Source: Trichosporon coremiiforme
Lineage: Eukaryota; Basidiomycota; Tremellomycetes; Trichosporonales; Trichosporonaceae
DNA length: 64,000 nt
Assembly: GCA_039545355.1 (NCBI GenBank)
Contig: BCJJ01000010.1
Span: 670,889 to 734,888, forward strand
Reading direction: 5' to 3'
The translations under genes and the position numbers were made by a program. Under the pieces are notes generated by a model, which searched no databases, was not told the DNA's origin, and saw only the letters and a program-made list of their open reading frames with translations. Below are positions 23,200-35,134 of this stretch, one piece after another; positions within the stretch are counted from its first letter, which is position 1; each line of letters begins with the position of its first letter.

Positions 23200-26100
23200 C
23201 GCCGGGCGGGGGAGCAATAGACTAGAGAATTGTGGAGAGCGGAAAGAGGAGGAAGGTGATTGTTCTTGTGGAGGAAGACACGGCCACTCGGTGGAAGGAT
23301 TCGGGGTAGTTTACTCGGGCAGGCTTTGGCTCTGGCTGGGCGGCTAGGCGTAGGGTGGTTGGGCAGCGGACGCGCAGAGGCGATAAGCGGTGGGCCCGAG
23401 GTGGAGGTCCAATGTCGGTGTGTGTATGCAATCGGGCGCGGGTCCGGAGCCGGGGTGTTGTTCGGAGGGTGTGCGGTAGCGGCGTGGGACGAGGATGAGT
23501 GTTGAGGATGGAGGATGTTGACGATGGGAGATAGGGATGGCGACGATGGTTGGGTGGGGGAGGGAAGAGCGAGGCAGGCGTCGAGGTGGCAGGGGCCAGG
23601 TCAAGTGATGGGTTGGATAGACGGACGATGCGAAACCGCGCGAAACCGACCACACCCAACATTCAAAACATCCGAAGTGGCACTTCAAACACGAACCCTC
23701 CCAAATCACTTTAAACGGCCGTCATCCATGCATCCAACCTACTCAGAGACTTCTAATAAACAGTCCCCGCAAGCTGCATACGCTTTCCTTGTTCTTGGGG
23801 TAGAAAGTGCATGCGCGTGTCCTTCATTCACGCCTGAAACGCGGCTCTTTTGCTCACGGTCGCTGCCACATCTCTCGCCACCGTCCTGTTTTGTTCTCTG
23901 CATCGAGCCAGGGGCAGCGCATGCGTGTCGATCTCTTCTCTACAGTCACCTCAAGAGGATTAAGGCAGTATAACAATATTTCGTGCTGCATCGTAAAAAG
24001 ACGAGAGGAGGGTTGTCTGGCTTCGGAGAAGGCGGGCACAAGTGATCGGCCGGCCCCGCCACCAGCTGCTCCGATCGCACGCGACTTTTTCAAGCCCCAT
24101 CTCTCCGTCAGTCACGCTGACTTGCACAACTGCTTCCTTGCTCTCTGATTGTCAAAGAGTCACCAAGTAATGCAAACAGTGACTGACGGGAATATGAACG
24201 GCAAACGTGCTGTATTCCATGACTAGTATTGGGTACCGTGCGGCGAATCCCTGTCAGCCCCGCAGTCAGGGGCGTAAGCCCCAGTCACCGCCCAACATTC
24301 AGTGGCACGGGCACGACATCTGCTCGCTGCGTGGTGCGGTGACGCTTCGGCAACGGCGTTGTGCATTGTGCATCGAGCGAGTGGATGTCATGGTCTGAAC
24401 AACTGGCTGGTCTTGCAGGGGAAGACACTGACGCAGCGGAAGGTCAGGGACGGCCCATGCCGGCACCGTGCCTGGTTGCCGTGGCCGGCGTGCCCCATCC
24501 CCCAGCCCTCTTGTGTCTCCGCTCGCCGCACCGCTGTCAGTCTGGGTTTTTCGAGCTTCCGGCGTGCATCCGGCGTCAGGACCGAAGTATCCGCTGCCGC
24601 TTCTCTCCTAGCTGGGAAACCCTGCATGGAGTTTGCAGTCTGGCAGGCGAACTTGCATCCGGACCTCCGACTGGAAGAGAGCACAAACGAGGGATCTACC
24701 CCGCATCGTGGACGCCTCTGACGTCTTCGTACCAGTAGCTGTGAGGGTGACACGCTGGAGGGTCGTTGCTTGCGTAGGCAGGATGTGGCACACGGGGGTC
24801 CTTTCGATCGCGCAGCGGCGGTGCCAGCACAGGGGACCGGATAGAGCACGACGCCAGCATGCCGTGCCATGCATGCCCGCAGCCACGCTGGCATGCCGCA
24901 GCTCTAGTGGCAATGCGGTCCGTCGGTCCCGTTAGCTGTGGATTTCGCTGGGCTCGGTCGACTTTACCCCGGGTGGGGCTGGGTCCTCTGCTGCTCTACT
25001 TGCCGCAGGCAAAGGCAGGAGGCGACGCGGGAACCGGCCAAGCCCAGGCATAGAGCCATGCTTTCGGTTTGAGGGGTGCGACCGCCGCAACTGCATCTGA
25101 GTAGTGGAGCAGGGGTGGAGAGGTACGAAACGAGACGGTGGTGTGGCCCAAATTTCGCCATACACGCCGCGCGCCGCGATGCGTCGAATGCGCCAAACCT
25201 AGTGCATTCGCGATGACGCTGCGGGCCGGGAACCGAACAACACATCCGTACACCCGTGCCACGCACACTGCGGTCTGCCTCAACTGCCCACGTTCACGGG
25301 CGTCACTGAGCGCCAGAAATAAGTTTAATCTCACTGCTGGATCTGACTGTGCCCACTCTCCCTGCAGAAAAGGCAATAGGTCCGGAGCAAGGTCAAGTGG
25401 GACGAGAGAGGCAAGGGGCCCGGACAAACTCTGATCGACAGGGTAAACCTGACTCACGCTTGTTTGGTTTGCCTTCCTCCTCTCTACACACTGCAGGACG
25501 CAGTCGCAGCGTCATGGGTAGCGGTCTCCCAGCTGATGCGCAGATGTCGGTCAAAGATGGCAGCGTGGAACGTTTTCCAATATTCCTGGGTCATGTGGAA
25601 TGTTAGTGGCAAGTGGGAATGAGGAATACAGGAAAACGGACCTAAGCGAGGTTGCGCGTGTGTCATCGTGAATTACTGTATCAGCCTCATCTTGGCCCGT
25701 AGGCTGGCTTCGCATTTCGCTGCCTCTCCGAAAGCTCACGATGGAAAGAGGACCGTCTTCCGCAAACCGTGACCGAGGTTCCCTCGCTGCCTATTGGCCA
25801 CAAACCGGTGCGGCACGCACGCATGCGTGGCCGGAAGCAGATTGCACTGTATGTAACAGCAGCCATAGAGGCACCTCGCTGGAATTTGCGATTGTAATCA
25901 TGTTGCGGAGAGAACGACATCGAACGATCCGCCATGAATGGCGCTCATGGGGACTGCTTTGGGCGTGGATGTACATCGCATTCGTCGTAGACGGAGCATT
26001 ACTGACATTACCGTGATCCGTGAGTCATACGGAAGGCACGCTCCGTCATTCGGATTCGTTACGAGGCGAACCGGCGGGTGATGATTAACGCATTTTATTT

Positions 26101-26605
26101 CGCGAGTCCAGGCCGCCGATCGGCAGACGTTGTTGCATGGCACGGAGACACCTGGCACTGCTGGGTTTATTGCGATCCGCCAGGAGCTTTGCTCGTCTTG
26201 TCTGCGTAGCGGACAATAGAACCAAATAATACTAAAACGATGGGCGTTTGCATCAAAGCATCGCAGACGTTGACGGGCTGTAAGACAAACAGGAAGCAGC
26301 TCGCTGTTCGGCCCTCGTGCCTCAAGAGAAACAAATAATTGGTGCGCCTTTTTCCAACTTCTCCACCGCCTCTGTGAGCCTCTCTCATTTGAGCTGAAAG
26401 GTCGCTGCAGAGGGGCAGGTATCAGTTACAGCCTACCCGGCGATGGAATAAGCCCTTTCCCTCCCGATTGTCCCCATCGACAATGGCTGCACTATAATTG
26501 CTGAAGCCTAGCTCGAGGAAGCTGTTCGCACAACAGGGTATCCATTAGGCATCATGGCGGACGCACTTCCGTCGTCGCAAGAAATATTATCTCTACGCTC
26601 TAAGT
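23200..26605. other. 3.4 kb intergenic region, no gene seen
   Basis: The first few hundred bases are the leader and promoter side of the AT-hook gene. Beyond that I found no frame with family resemblance and no consistent intron signals on either strand. A small imperfect hairpin is visible near 24855-24895 (gccagcatgc against the complement of ccacgctggc). Confidence 0.45.
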
Positions 26606-29346
26606 CTACAGTTCGTTGACCGTCTGCGCCACAGTCTGAGCGGCAGTCTGGGCCGCCTTCAGCGCAGCCTGCTCCCTCGCCTTCTTCGTGCCCTCCCAAG
26701 CAAGGACCGGAAGATCGACCCACGCTTTCCCGTACTTGATCCTGCACACCTCGCTTCCGAGCACGAACAAGCTCATGCCGAGGATAAGCAGCAGGCCCAC
26801 GATAATACCGACGGGCGTGTCCTCCTGGGGCTCCGTGACCCAGACGTCGATGCGGCGGATCTTCTCGTGGCCCTGCTTGACGGAGAGCGAGTCGTCCTCG
26901 AACCACACCCACATCCTCTGCCGCTCGAGATCGAAGCGATACCGCCCACCAGGGGAGATGAAGTGCTTCAACGACCCGTCCTTGATCGCGGCGCCGTAGA
27001 CGCGGTTCGGGAGGTAGATCTCCGTCACCCTGTTCTTCGCGGGGACGCCCGAGGCTGTCGGCGCGCTTGGGCTGTCCCGCCAGCGATAAGTGAAGAGGCC
27101 GTTCTCGGCCTGGTACACGTGCGACAGGGGCTGACCAGCCGTCGCGACCGCATAGGGACGCACGACGACGCCGAGCAGCCTGCCCCCCGTGTCCGGCGAA
27201 GCAGCAACAAGCGATTTCTCGGATTCGGAGGCATTCTCGATCTCGAGATGGCGCGAGGCGTCACTGTACCAGGAGAAATTCTCCGAGTTCCAGTCGTCAC
27301 CGTGGCTGTCTGTGTTGTACGGGTTGTACGCCCAGAGACTGAAGTGCACGAGAGACGATTCGAGCGCACTGATCAGCGCGTCCATCATCCGGTTCTGCCA
27401 CTTCCAGTCGCCCGTCGTGAACGCCTCGTGCTTGCTGTGAGGTCAGCTGTCGTTTCGGACGCATGTATGAAGCCGTTCTGATGTGCCGTACGATATGTAA
27501 ATTAATGTGGGGGGAGAAGGGGTGGTGACGCGGCGCTTTGTATACTCACTTCATGTCCATCGGAATGCCAACCTCGGTGAAGCATACAGGCACTTCTCCA
27601 ACCTTCTTCCTCGCTTCAGTGACGATGTTGCGGATCTGGAGGGCGTAGTTGTCCTTGACCTGCTTGCCAAAGTAGAGGCACTTGAGGATGAACTTGCCTC
27701 GCGCGGCGCCCTGCACGTTGACGGTCATGGTGCCGAAGGCCTTGTTGAACAGCGCGTGCAAGTCGTACCAGTGCGGCGCAAAGACGAAGTGGCTCGGCCG
27801 GTCTTGTTCCGGCCACACGGGGCAGAACTCATTCGGCAGCGGCTCGATCATGCGCGCCTTGCCGGGCGCCACGCTGTTGATGATGTCCTCCCACTTCTTG
27901 ATCAGAGGGAAGTAGTAGTCGCTGTACCAGTTCACCTGCCGCCCGGAGCGGTCCTTGGTGAAGTAGTCCTCCTGCAAGGCTACCGGGCGCTTCTTCTCAG
28001 CACTCCATGACCACACGCCCTCCGCCTCCCACAGGCAGCGACCGCCCGTCGGTCCATCCTTGGACCACGCAGCAATACCGTCGCTGTTGCCCAACTCCCG
28101 GTGGCTAGTCTTTGTCGGGTGCGGCCAGGTGCGAACGTAGTTCGCAACTTCGGTTGGGTGTCCCGCGCCCATCGCCATGCCCTCAAGCGGCGTCGGGTAC
28201 TGGCCCAGGTGCAGGTCCGTCTTGTAGTTCCACCCGCGAATCGTCGGGACCGAGATGTATCCGGGATGCGGCTCGTTGAGCATCTGCCGTCAGCGCTAGG
28301 TCACAATCTCGTTAGCTGCTCTCAGTCCGCGTGCTCATCAACACCCACCTCAAAGCCCATGACCGTGTCGAGGTCGCCGACGGCATCGACGAGCGCCTTC
28401 CACATGTTGAGGAAGTGGCTCTGGAGGAACTCCTGCGCGGGCATGTCTCGGATCTTGAAGCGGGGCGCGAATGTGTCTCCGCCCCAGAAGAGGGTGTTCA
28501 TAGTGGCGCACGCCAGCTTCTGGTATCCTGTCGGCCAGAGCCCGCGCTCGCCTTCGATGACCGAGCTCCGGATACCGTGCAGGTACGCCGCACCCGAGGC
28601 TTCGAGCGCGGCGCCGTCGTCGGACAAATCGAAGCCAGCCTCTGCCATTGTCCATGCCGGCGCACCGCTGCCGCCGGAAGCACGGCTCCATACATCCTGG
28701 TGTAGCGACTGAGGTTAGCTATCAGGACTAGGGTGGCCCCAAGCTAAGCCGGCGAAGAAACTCACAACATAGGCGATCAGACCAGTGCCGCGGAGACTCT
28801 CGAGGAGCGCACGCAGGTACGCGAGGTACTCCTTGTCATACTGCCCGGGGCCAGCGTGCTCGATCGCGTCCCAAGTCACGTTGATACGAACTGCTGTCAG
28901 CTAAAGCCGGCTTCAGCCCAGCTGCGGACTTACTGAAGGTCAAGCCCCAGCTCTTCAGGCGTGCCCAGTGTTGCGGCGCCTCGTCAAGCGAGAATGGCCG
29001 GTTGACGTAGGAGTTCTCGGCCATGCGGTCGACCCGGACTTTCTCGGAAGGTCTGAGGTTTAGCTCACCAGCTGTTTCACGAAGCTCCGATTGTCGAACA
29101 GCCAGCTCGCAGTAACCGGAGGATCACTCACACCTTGCTAGCGCTGCCCACGTTGGCGCCGCGGAGACCCAGCACACGTCCAAGCGGGTCGATGAAGTGC
29201 CGTCCCGAGATCGTGATGCTGTCGGCGGAAGGTTGGTACTGCTCGAATACTGAGGCGTCCGGACCGGCGGCGGTTCCCTTGATAGCAACATCGTCGGTAG
29301 CCGTGGTAGCGACGACGTCGCGCTTCTCGTCGTCAGGCGAACTCAT
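26606..29346 (-). CDS. GH5 subfamily 12 glycosidase, EGCrP-like (glucosylceramidase or steryl glucosidase)
   Basis: Six exons, 29346-29132, 29052-28934, 28890-28766, 28708-28349, 28283-27550 and 27434-26606, give 793 aa. The frame shows the fungal endoglycoceramidase-related protein pattern: GRHFIDPLGRVLGLRGANVG near the N-terminus, HQDVWSRASGGSGAP, the acid/base motif NEPHPG (Glu277) and the nucleophile motif FTEVGIPMDM (Glu510). In Cryptococcus, EGCrP1 hydrolyses glucosylceramide and EGCrP2/Sgl1 hydrolyses ergosteryl glucoside. The sequence places this protein in that family but does not tell me which substrate. Near the C-terminus, about residues 723-745 (GIIVGLLLILGMSLFVLG), lies a likely single membrane span with a short tail. 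There is no N-terminal signal peptide. All five introns end in a ctgac/ctaa branch site next to the AG. The start lies 284 bp from the divergent TFB5 start. Confidence 0.87.
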
Positions 29347-29630
29347 CTTGCTTGCTTGTCGGTAGTCGTTCTTGATGTCTGAGCTGTTGAGAAGAGAGCT
29401 CAGGATGTGGAAGCAAGAACGAAAGGAAGGCGGACGGTGACTTTGCGCGAACTTGCCAGACCGCTGACAGGACCGGGCCGTGCACGCCGCCTACCCGTTG
29501 CCTAGCCGCCGGCTGACACGACGAGTACCGGGTGGAGGGAGAATTCCCACGGTGATTTCAGCGGAGACCCCACTCTGCACACTTCTTCCGCTGTTGCCGC
29601 CGCTGAACGTTGTTTCCGCATCCTTCGCCC

Positions 29631-29984
29631 ATGGATGACCCGTACACCGTCAAGGCCCAGAGCGGGTCCTTGATCACCTGGTGAGCTTAGGTTCTGGGAA
29701 GAAGCTGACACTACAGTGACTCGGCCGCGAAGCAGATTCTCCTGCATCTCGACTCGCAGCGAACGGGCAACTACAAGTTCATCAGCGCCGACAGTGAGTC
29801 CTTCTCTCGCACATCCTTCAATCCTACTCTCCTAGCCTTCAGCGGTTTCTTTTAGGTAACAACCACAGACTGACTTGCAGTCGACGAGACACACCTGCTC
29901 GTGCGTACCGAGGCCGTTGAGGAGATCAAGGCTGCGCTTCAGGAGGAACTCGAGAAGAACACATACGTCAAGGTGAAGGACTAG
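29631..29984 (+). CDS. TFB5: TFB5, TFIIH subunit (p8/TTDA homologue)
   Basis: Three exons, 29631-29680, 29717-29793 and 29881-29984, give 76 aa, the usual size of the family. The assembled protein has the Tfb5 pattern: GSLIT followed by CDSAAKQILLHLD, then IDETHLLVRTE and ELEKNTYVKVK. Tfb5 is the smallest TFIIH core subunit. It stabilises the complex by pairing with Tfb2 and stimulates the Ssl2/XPB ATPase in nucleotide excision repair. Intron 1 is only 36 nt (gtgagc to ctgacactacag) and splits the TGT codon for Cys17. Its 3' end lies 31 bp from that of the convergent hydrolase gene. Confidence 0.93.
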
Positions 29985-30015
29985 ACTCTTGTATCATGCA
30001 TAGACCTGTACACTA

Positions 30016-31277
30016 CTAGCAGACATGCTCCGGCTTACCACCGGTCAGGACGCGCTTGCCGAGGTCACGCGCGACGCAGCGCGTGAAGCTCTCCATCATC
30101 ATGGCGAACAGCGAGCGCGAGAGCGCAGCGTCCCACCGCCCCTTGCTCGACTCATCGCGGATGAACGCGTGCTGCGCCTGCACCTCGATGAACTGGGGTC
30201 AGCTGAGACACAGTGATAAAGCTTACAGAGAGGGTGACGCCGGCGTCGTCGAGCGTGTCCCGGATCAGCGTGCGGCCGGCGCGGTCGACGTGTGTGTCCT
30301 GATGTCAGCTAAGGTAGACTAGAGGTTCGCTAGCAGGTGTGCACCAATGTGACGAGCAGCGGAGAAGAGAACGCTGCGATGAAGTCGCACCTGCTTGCCA
30401 AAGACGAGAGTAACTTCGCCCTTGCCCGTCAGATCTCCCTTCTTGACGCGCACGAGCGTGTCGTCCTTCTTGCCCCTGCCGAGGGTGGCCGAGTGCACGT
30501 CGGTCGCAAAGTAGCAGAAGGTGGAGAGCACGCGGGGGTCAAATGCACACTGGCGTTAGCTAGCCAACTGGATTACTCAGCGATACCCACGCGAAGCGCC
30601 TGATCGTCAGCTAACACCCAGCGCTTGAAAGCTTACAAGGTGTCCACCAAGACACATGCCTGTGGCGGCAATCCGGCCGTTACAGCTCTTCCATCCACAG
30701 AGCAAGTCGATGGAAAGAGTCGCATCCTGGCGTCAGCTTTGCCACAAGTACGATGTTCACCTCGTCATAAGCCTCGACTGTCTTCTCGATCTGTCTGTCA
30801 GCTGTGAGAGAGTAAACAAGCGGACCTTGTATTTGTTCCCCCGGTCTGTGCCCTCGGTGTCGTATGGGATGGGCTCGGGACCCTCGAACTCGTGGAACGA
30901 GGAAGGCAGAGCAACGACATACCCCTCCGAGGCGATGTTGGACGCGAAGCGCTCGACGGGGCCGGTCACCTGGTAGATCTCGGAGAAGACAACACCTGCG
31001 GTCAGCTCAAGCCATATAATGGGAAGCGGCAATGAGAGAGGGACGATGCACCAGCTGTTCGAACGCAAAAATGGACAGCTAGCACATGAAAGGCAAGGTG
31101 AAAAAGGGAGGACGACACCCAGTGAGTTGACGAGGAAGACAAGGTAGCCCACTCACATCCCGGAAACTTGGCGTCGGGGTACTCGGGCACGTTCGGCTCG
31201 ATGACGAAGATACGCATCTTGCCGGCGCGGCCGTCGGCCTTGGTCTCCACGTCGCGGTACGAGGTCTTGATCAGCAT
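30016..31277 (-). CDS. Dienelactone hydrolase family protein
   Basis: Eight exons, 31277-31157, 30995-30826, 30790-30761, 30726-30637, 30599-30591, 30549-30391, 30298-30227 and 30192-30016, give 275 aa. The expected alpha/beta-hydrolase triad is present: nucleophile Cys132 in ATGMCLGGHL, Asp194 in FGKQDTHVD and His225 in QAQHAF. Also typical are VFSEIYQVTGPVERFA and CYFATDVHSATLG. The family hydrolyses dienelactones and related esters; the natural substrate of the fungal members is mostly unknown. Exon 3 is 30 nt (IEKTVEAYDE), exon 5 only 9 nt (Ala-Leu-Arg), and intron 3 only 34 nt. Six introns end in ctgac and one in ctaac a few bases before the AG. The donor after exon 2 (GTCCGC) is unusual, but splicing there is needed to keep the family frame. 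The gene is divergent from the OHCU decarboxylase gene. Confidence 0.87.
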
Positions 31278-31692
31278 GCTGTTGTTATTGTTGTCGTCGT
31301 CGCTGCTGGGACGCTTGCTGTTATGACGTTGCTGCTCTCTCTCTCTGTGGTGAAGACTGGCCGGTGGAGGCTGACGGAAGGTGGAGGGAGGTACGATGAC
31401 AGTCTTATTCGAACCTCCCCGCACAGACGCCTCCAGAACGCCCGCACGTGGCTCGGGAATTGTGATAAGATTGTTCTCTACTATTGGGCGAGTTCTCCGG
31501 TCCGGTGACCGGAGCGCTCGACGCCGATGCGGAGCATCCATATCATATTGCTGTCGTCCTCGATGTGCAACCTTTTCTCCTCGACGCATCTCACATCCGC
31601 CCACTCCCCCAACACCTCTTCTCTCATCTCATCTCATCCTGCATTCTCCCTTCTTCTCACTTCCTCCTCAAAACTAGAATCATAGACCCACC
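31278..31692. promoter_or_regulatory. Divergent promoter region, hydrolase and OHCU decarboxylase genes
   Basis: This 415 bp gap separates two outward-facing starts. The half next to the plus-strand gene is a pyrimidine-rich leader (ctcatctcatctcatcctgc around 31622-31642) with tandem ctcat units. No clear TATA box was found. Confidence 0.45.
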
Positions 31693-32466
31693 ATGTCCGC
31701 CCAGCTCCCGCCCCTCCACAGCCTCACCGACCCGGCCAAGCTGACGCAGTGTCTCTCGACGCTGTTCGAGCCGAGCACGGCTCTGAAGGAGATCCTCGTC
31801 CCGCAACTCGTGAAGAAGTACAAGGCCGATGGGACGCCGCTCTCGTACGCTGGCGTCATTCACGACTGCGCCGAGGCCAGCAAGGAGTGGACGTGGGAGC
31901 AGAAGTCCGACTTTGTCACTGGCCATCCCCTCATTGGCGCCCCGGCGACGGGTCTCTCGGGCAAGGAGCAGGGCACTGAGACGACGAAGGTCGTCCTTGA
32001 CCGGTGAGTACAAGGTTCACTCTTTTCTGTCCACTCGTCGAGCTCTGGTTACCGCGCCGTTACCACGCCGGACCCTCTGCTCTCGCCCGCTAGCACATCC
32101 TCCCCAGAGATGTCTGCAGCCTGAAAGGAGACACAGCAAGCTCGCCGGATTTTATCATGCCGTAAGCTTACAGCCAGCCTGAAGCAGCTCAACTCGCTCT
32201 ATTCCCAGGCTTTCCCGGACCTGACCTTTATCACGTTCGTGAACGGGCGTCCGCGCTCCGAGATCGTAAACGAGATGGAGCGCAAGATCGGCCTCCCCGA
32301 GAGTCCGAAGCCGCTGCCCGACTCGTTCGACTGCAGCGCGACCACTGTCGACCCCAAGCTCGTCCGCAAGAAGGACTCCCCCGAGTGGGAGGAGGAGTGT
32401 GACCGCGACGTGAACGACGTCTGGCGAATCGCCCGGTCCAGGCTGCGCACCCTTGGCGTCGAGTAA
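31693..32466 (+). CDS. OHCU decarboxylase (urate degradation)
   Basis: Two exons, 31693-32003 and 32178-32466, give 199 aa. The protein matches 2-oxo-4-hydroxy-4-carboxy-5-ureidoimidazoline (OHCU) decarboxylase, the enzyme that turns OHCU into S-allantoin after urate oxidase and HIU hydrolase. Visible family features are the helical N-terminus (LTQCLSTLFEPS), the active-site motif GHPLIGAP (His about 77), the SGKEQ motif (Glu about 92), and LKQLNSLYSQAFPDLTFITF followed by VNGRPR. The intron starts GTGAGT and ends cttacagccag in phase 2, restoring Arg104-Leu. No peroxisomal signal is seen: the protein ends LGVE. No other uric acid gene is in the window. Confidence 0.9.
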
Positions 32467-35134
32467 GTATGTATGCATCGTGTAACCTCTACCTAAGTCT
32501 ACCTTCGGTCTCTACATGTGCCCACCTTCTGCAAAACAAAGGCTTTTGCTTGCAAGAAGCTGGCAGTGAGGTGTGAGAGGCGCGAGGCACACCTCGTTAG
32601 CTCGCCTTCGGCTCGCCGGCTCGCTGCCCAGGCGGGCCCGCACTGGGATCTCCGGTTTCCCTCCCCCGGCTGGCTCACACGATATCGCCGTTGAGGTCCA
32701 AACACGGCACTCGCTGACAGACAGTGGCGCACAGAACGCACGTCACGGAGGCGCGAGCGCGAAGCTCTAGGACGCGGTGTCCTCTCCGTGAAACGATGCG
32801 CCGAGCGCGCCCGCCGCGCGGCCGGGCATCGAGGGGCCAGAGACCGTTCCTCGCCCGGCAGCCGGTAGAACCTCTGGCAAAGATGTATGAATAATGCCTG
32901 TGTTGTTAGCTGGATTGGATCGGCGAGCTAGAGGGTAGAGATAGGGCGTTTGTGGGCAGAACGCATTGTGTGAAGAAGGACTCACCTGCGTGCGGACCTG
33001 CGCTGGGCTACGTGCCCGACCAGAGGCTGCCGCCGCGGCACCGAGCACCACTGCTCCACCCTCAACGCAGACTCCCAGGCCACAAGCCTTCCGACATTCC
33101 GCCACGAGCTCCCTCAGCGTTGCACATCTGACAGCGCGGTCCTGGCGCCGGAGCACCTTCCTGGTCGCTCAGCGGGCTGAGCACCAGCGGCACGGATTAC
33201 GCTCATGATCGGATACCGGGGTGGGGGTGAAGGACTGTTGTCAGCTATAGCTTCGCGGTTCGAGGTAGCTCACCTTAGGGTTAGAAGCTACCGGGGTAAG
33301 CGGCAACGGGGGCCAGATTGTCGCGTGCCGTGCGTCTCTGGGGCTCGTGTCATGCGGACGCCGGTTGGCAAGCGGGGAACTGGGGGTCAGACAGTGAGTG
33401 CGGACATCAGTGGACTGGGCTTTGGCTGGCGGCGCAGAGTGAGGAGAAGAGAAAAAGGAGAAGTAAGGCAGACGGAGAGCAAACAACTGGGTGAGTGGAG
33501 GGTGGAGGCGACGTGTGGTGTATGGTGCGAGAGTGGAGGCCGAGTAGGCGTGCGGATGGATGGGTGCGAGAGTGGATTGCCGGTCACGTCCGGTAAGCCT
33601 TGAGCACGTCTTGCTTGCATCGAGGATCTGGCGCCTGTGCACTCTGCCTTAGAATCGCAGAATATCAGAATCACACTTGGGGTTAAGCTCCGGGCTGGGT
33701 CCGGAAACAGCGTTTATTCTGCAGTACCTGGGCCGAAATGCAAACTTTATCACCGACAATGCGCGCGCGTTGGAGTGCACGGCTCTGTGTGCATAAGCGG
33801 ATGGTGTTGGCGTTCGTCCGGCGCGTCTCCCGTTCTGCCACGTCGTGTCTGCAGGAATGGGAGGCACGGCCGACGCACTTCTTTTGAATGTGTACTGTGT
33901 GCGGTATACGGGGCCGGCCGGTATGCGGGGCTCGGAGAAGAGGTCCCAGAAGTATGGCACTGTGTGAGAGGGGAGTGCGACGCGGGAGTATGCAGCGCGG
34001 AGTGGACCTGCAGACCTGCTCTGTCCTTGGGAGCGTCCTGTCGGCTGCGATGGCGGCAGACTCTATCAGCGTTAACGTCGCCAGTCCACCCTGAAGCTAG
34101 GGCTGCACAGCAGGGAGTAGGGACGGGCGGAGGCCTGTGCTCGCTGGTATATGGGGACGCTTGATCGGTTCAACGCGTCCGTCATGACCTGTTACCTGGG
34201 TGCCCGTGCCCTGGTGCAGTCCGTGGCACGGGCGTCGATGCCAGCATACCTGTACAGTCGCCCTCAGTGGCCGGGGCTGCTGCCTCAAGACGCGCGCGGA
34301 ACGACAACCCAGTCCCTTACTCACTAGCTGCGGCACTCACAGCGCAGGCTTGCCGCTTGCAGCGACACTGAGCTGCATCGCTGGTAACTAAGGCGCGCAT
34401 AATGCAAATATCTCGGGGCGGTAGTGCGTAGTTTAGTCTGTGCTGCTCGACGCTTGCTTCAGCCAACCCACACATCCCACACACCGGCCACGCCGACACG
34501 TCCACGCCCCTTCCCGGATCGGGCCCGTCCATAATCGTGTCTTCCTCTCCATTGCTTGTTTGCGGCGGCCAGGCCCGTCCTATCCACGGACACGATCTGG
34601 CGCGACCCTCGCCTCCTCCTGCGACCGCATAGCGCGACTTTTCTTTTCTTTCTTCCTCTCGTCCGCACAAACGCACATACAACAAATAGAACAAACGACG
34701 GAACCCCTTCATTTACCTCCTCTCGGTTATCAATAAAGCCACCCTACTCCGTGACCCTTCCCTTTCCATCCGCCGGCCGGGCCGCCAGGACCCCCTCTTG
34801 CATCTTTTTCGCATCGTACCGCCAAAGCAGCGCTCGTCTCGACCCTCTCGACTCACTCGACCACACTCGTTCAGTTTCAGCCCCTCAACTGTATCTTGCC
34901 GACATTCTTTCATGCGGGTCAGGTCAGGCTGATGGGCTTAAAACTCTCAGCATCCTAGAGTATTTAGCGGACACTAGGGCCGAGCGCATCCTCGGCGTAA
35001 GGAATCTCGGCATCGCCCAGGGACCAGTCTCCCGCGCCATCTCCTGCAGCCTGCCTATCCAGCGTACCAGCCTACCCACCAGCCGGCTGGCTGGCCTGAT
35101 CCCATCTCCGTTTTTGCCGTGCTAGTCGACGACC
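32467..35134. other. 2.7 kb region with minus-strand intron-like signals but no coherent ORF
   Basis: On the minus strand two strong intron-like units occur: 33273-33235 (gtgagc to ctgacaacag, 39 nt) and 32985-32898 (gtgagt to ctaacaacacag, 88 nt). The 249 bp between them is closed by stops in all three frames, so no protein can be proposed. The region may be a decayed gene or a spliced non-coding transcript. From about 34440 to 35134 the plus strand is a pyrimidine-rich leader (ttttcttttctttcttcctc near 34640) for the RhoGAP gene. The remainder shows nothing recognisable. Confidence 0.4.

Noticed and set aside
24855..24900. Small hairpin gccagcatgc ... ccacgctggc
   Set aside because: Short, imperfect and isolated; expected by chance in GC-rich DNA of this length.
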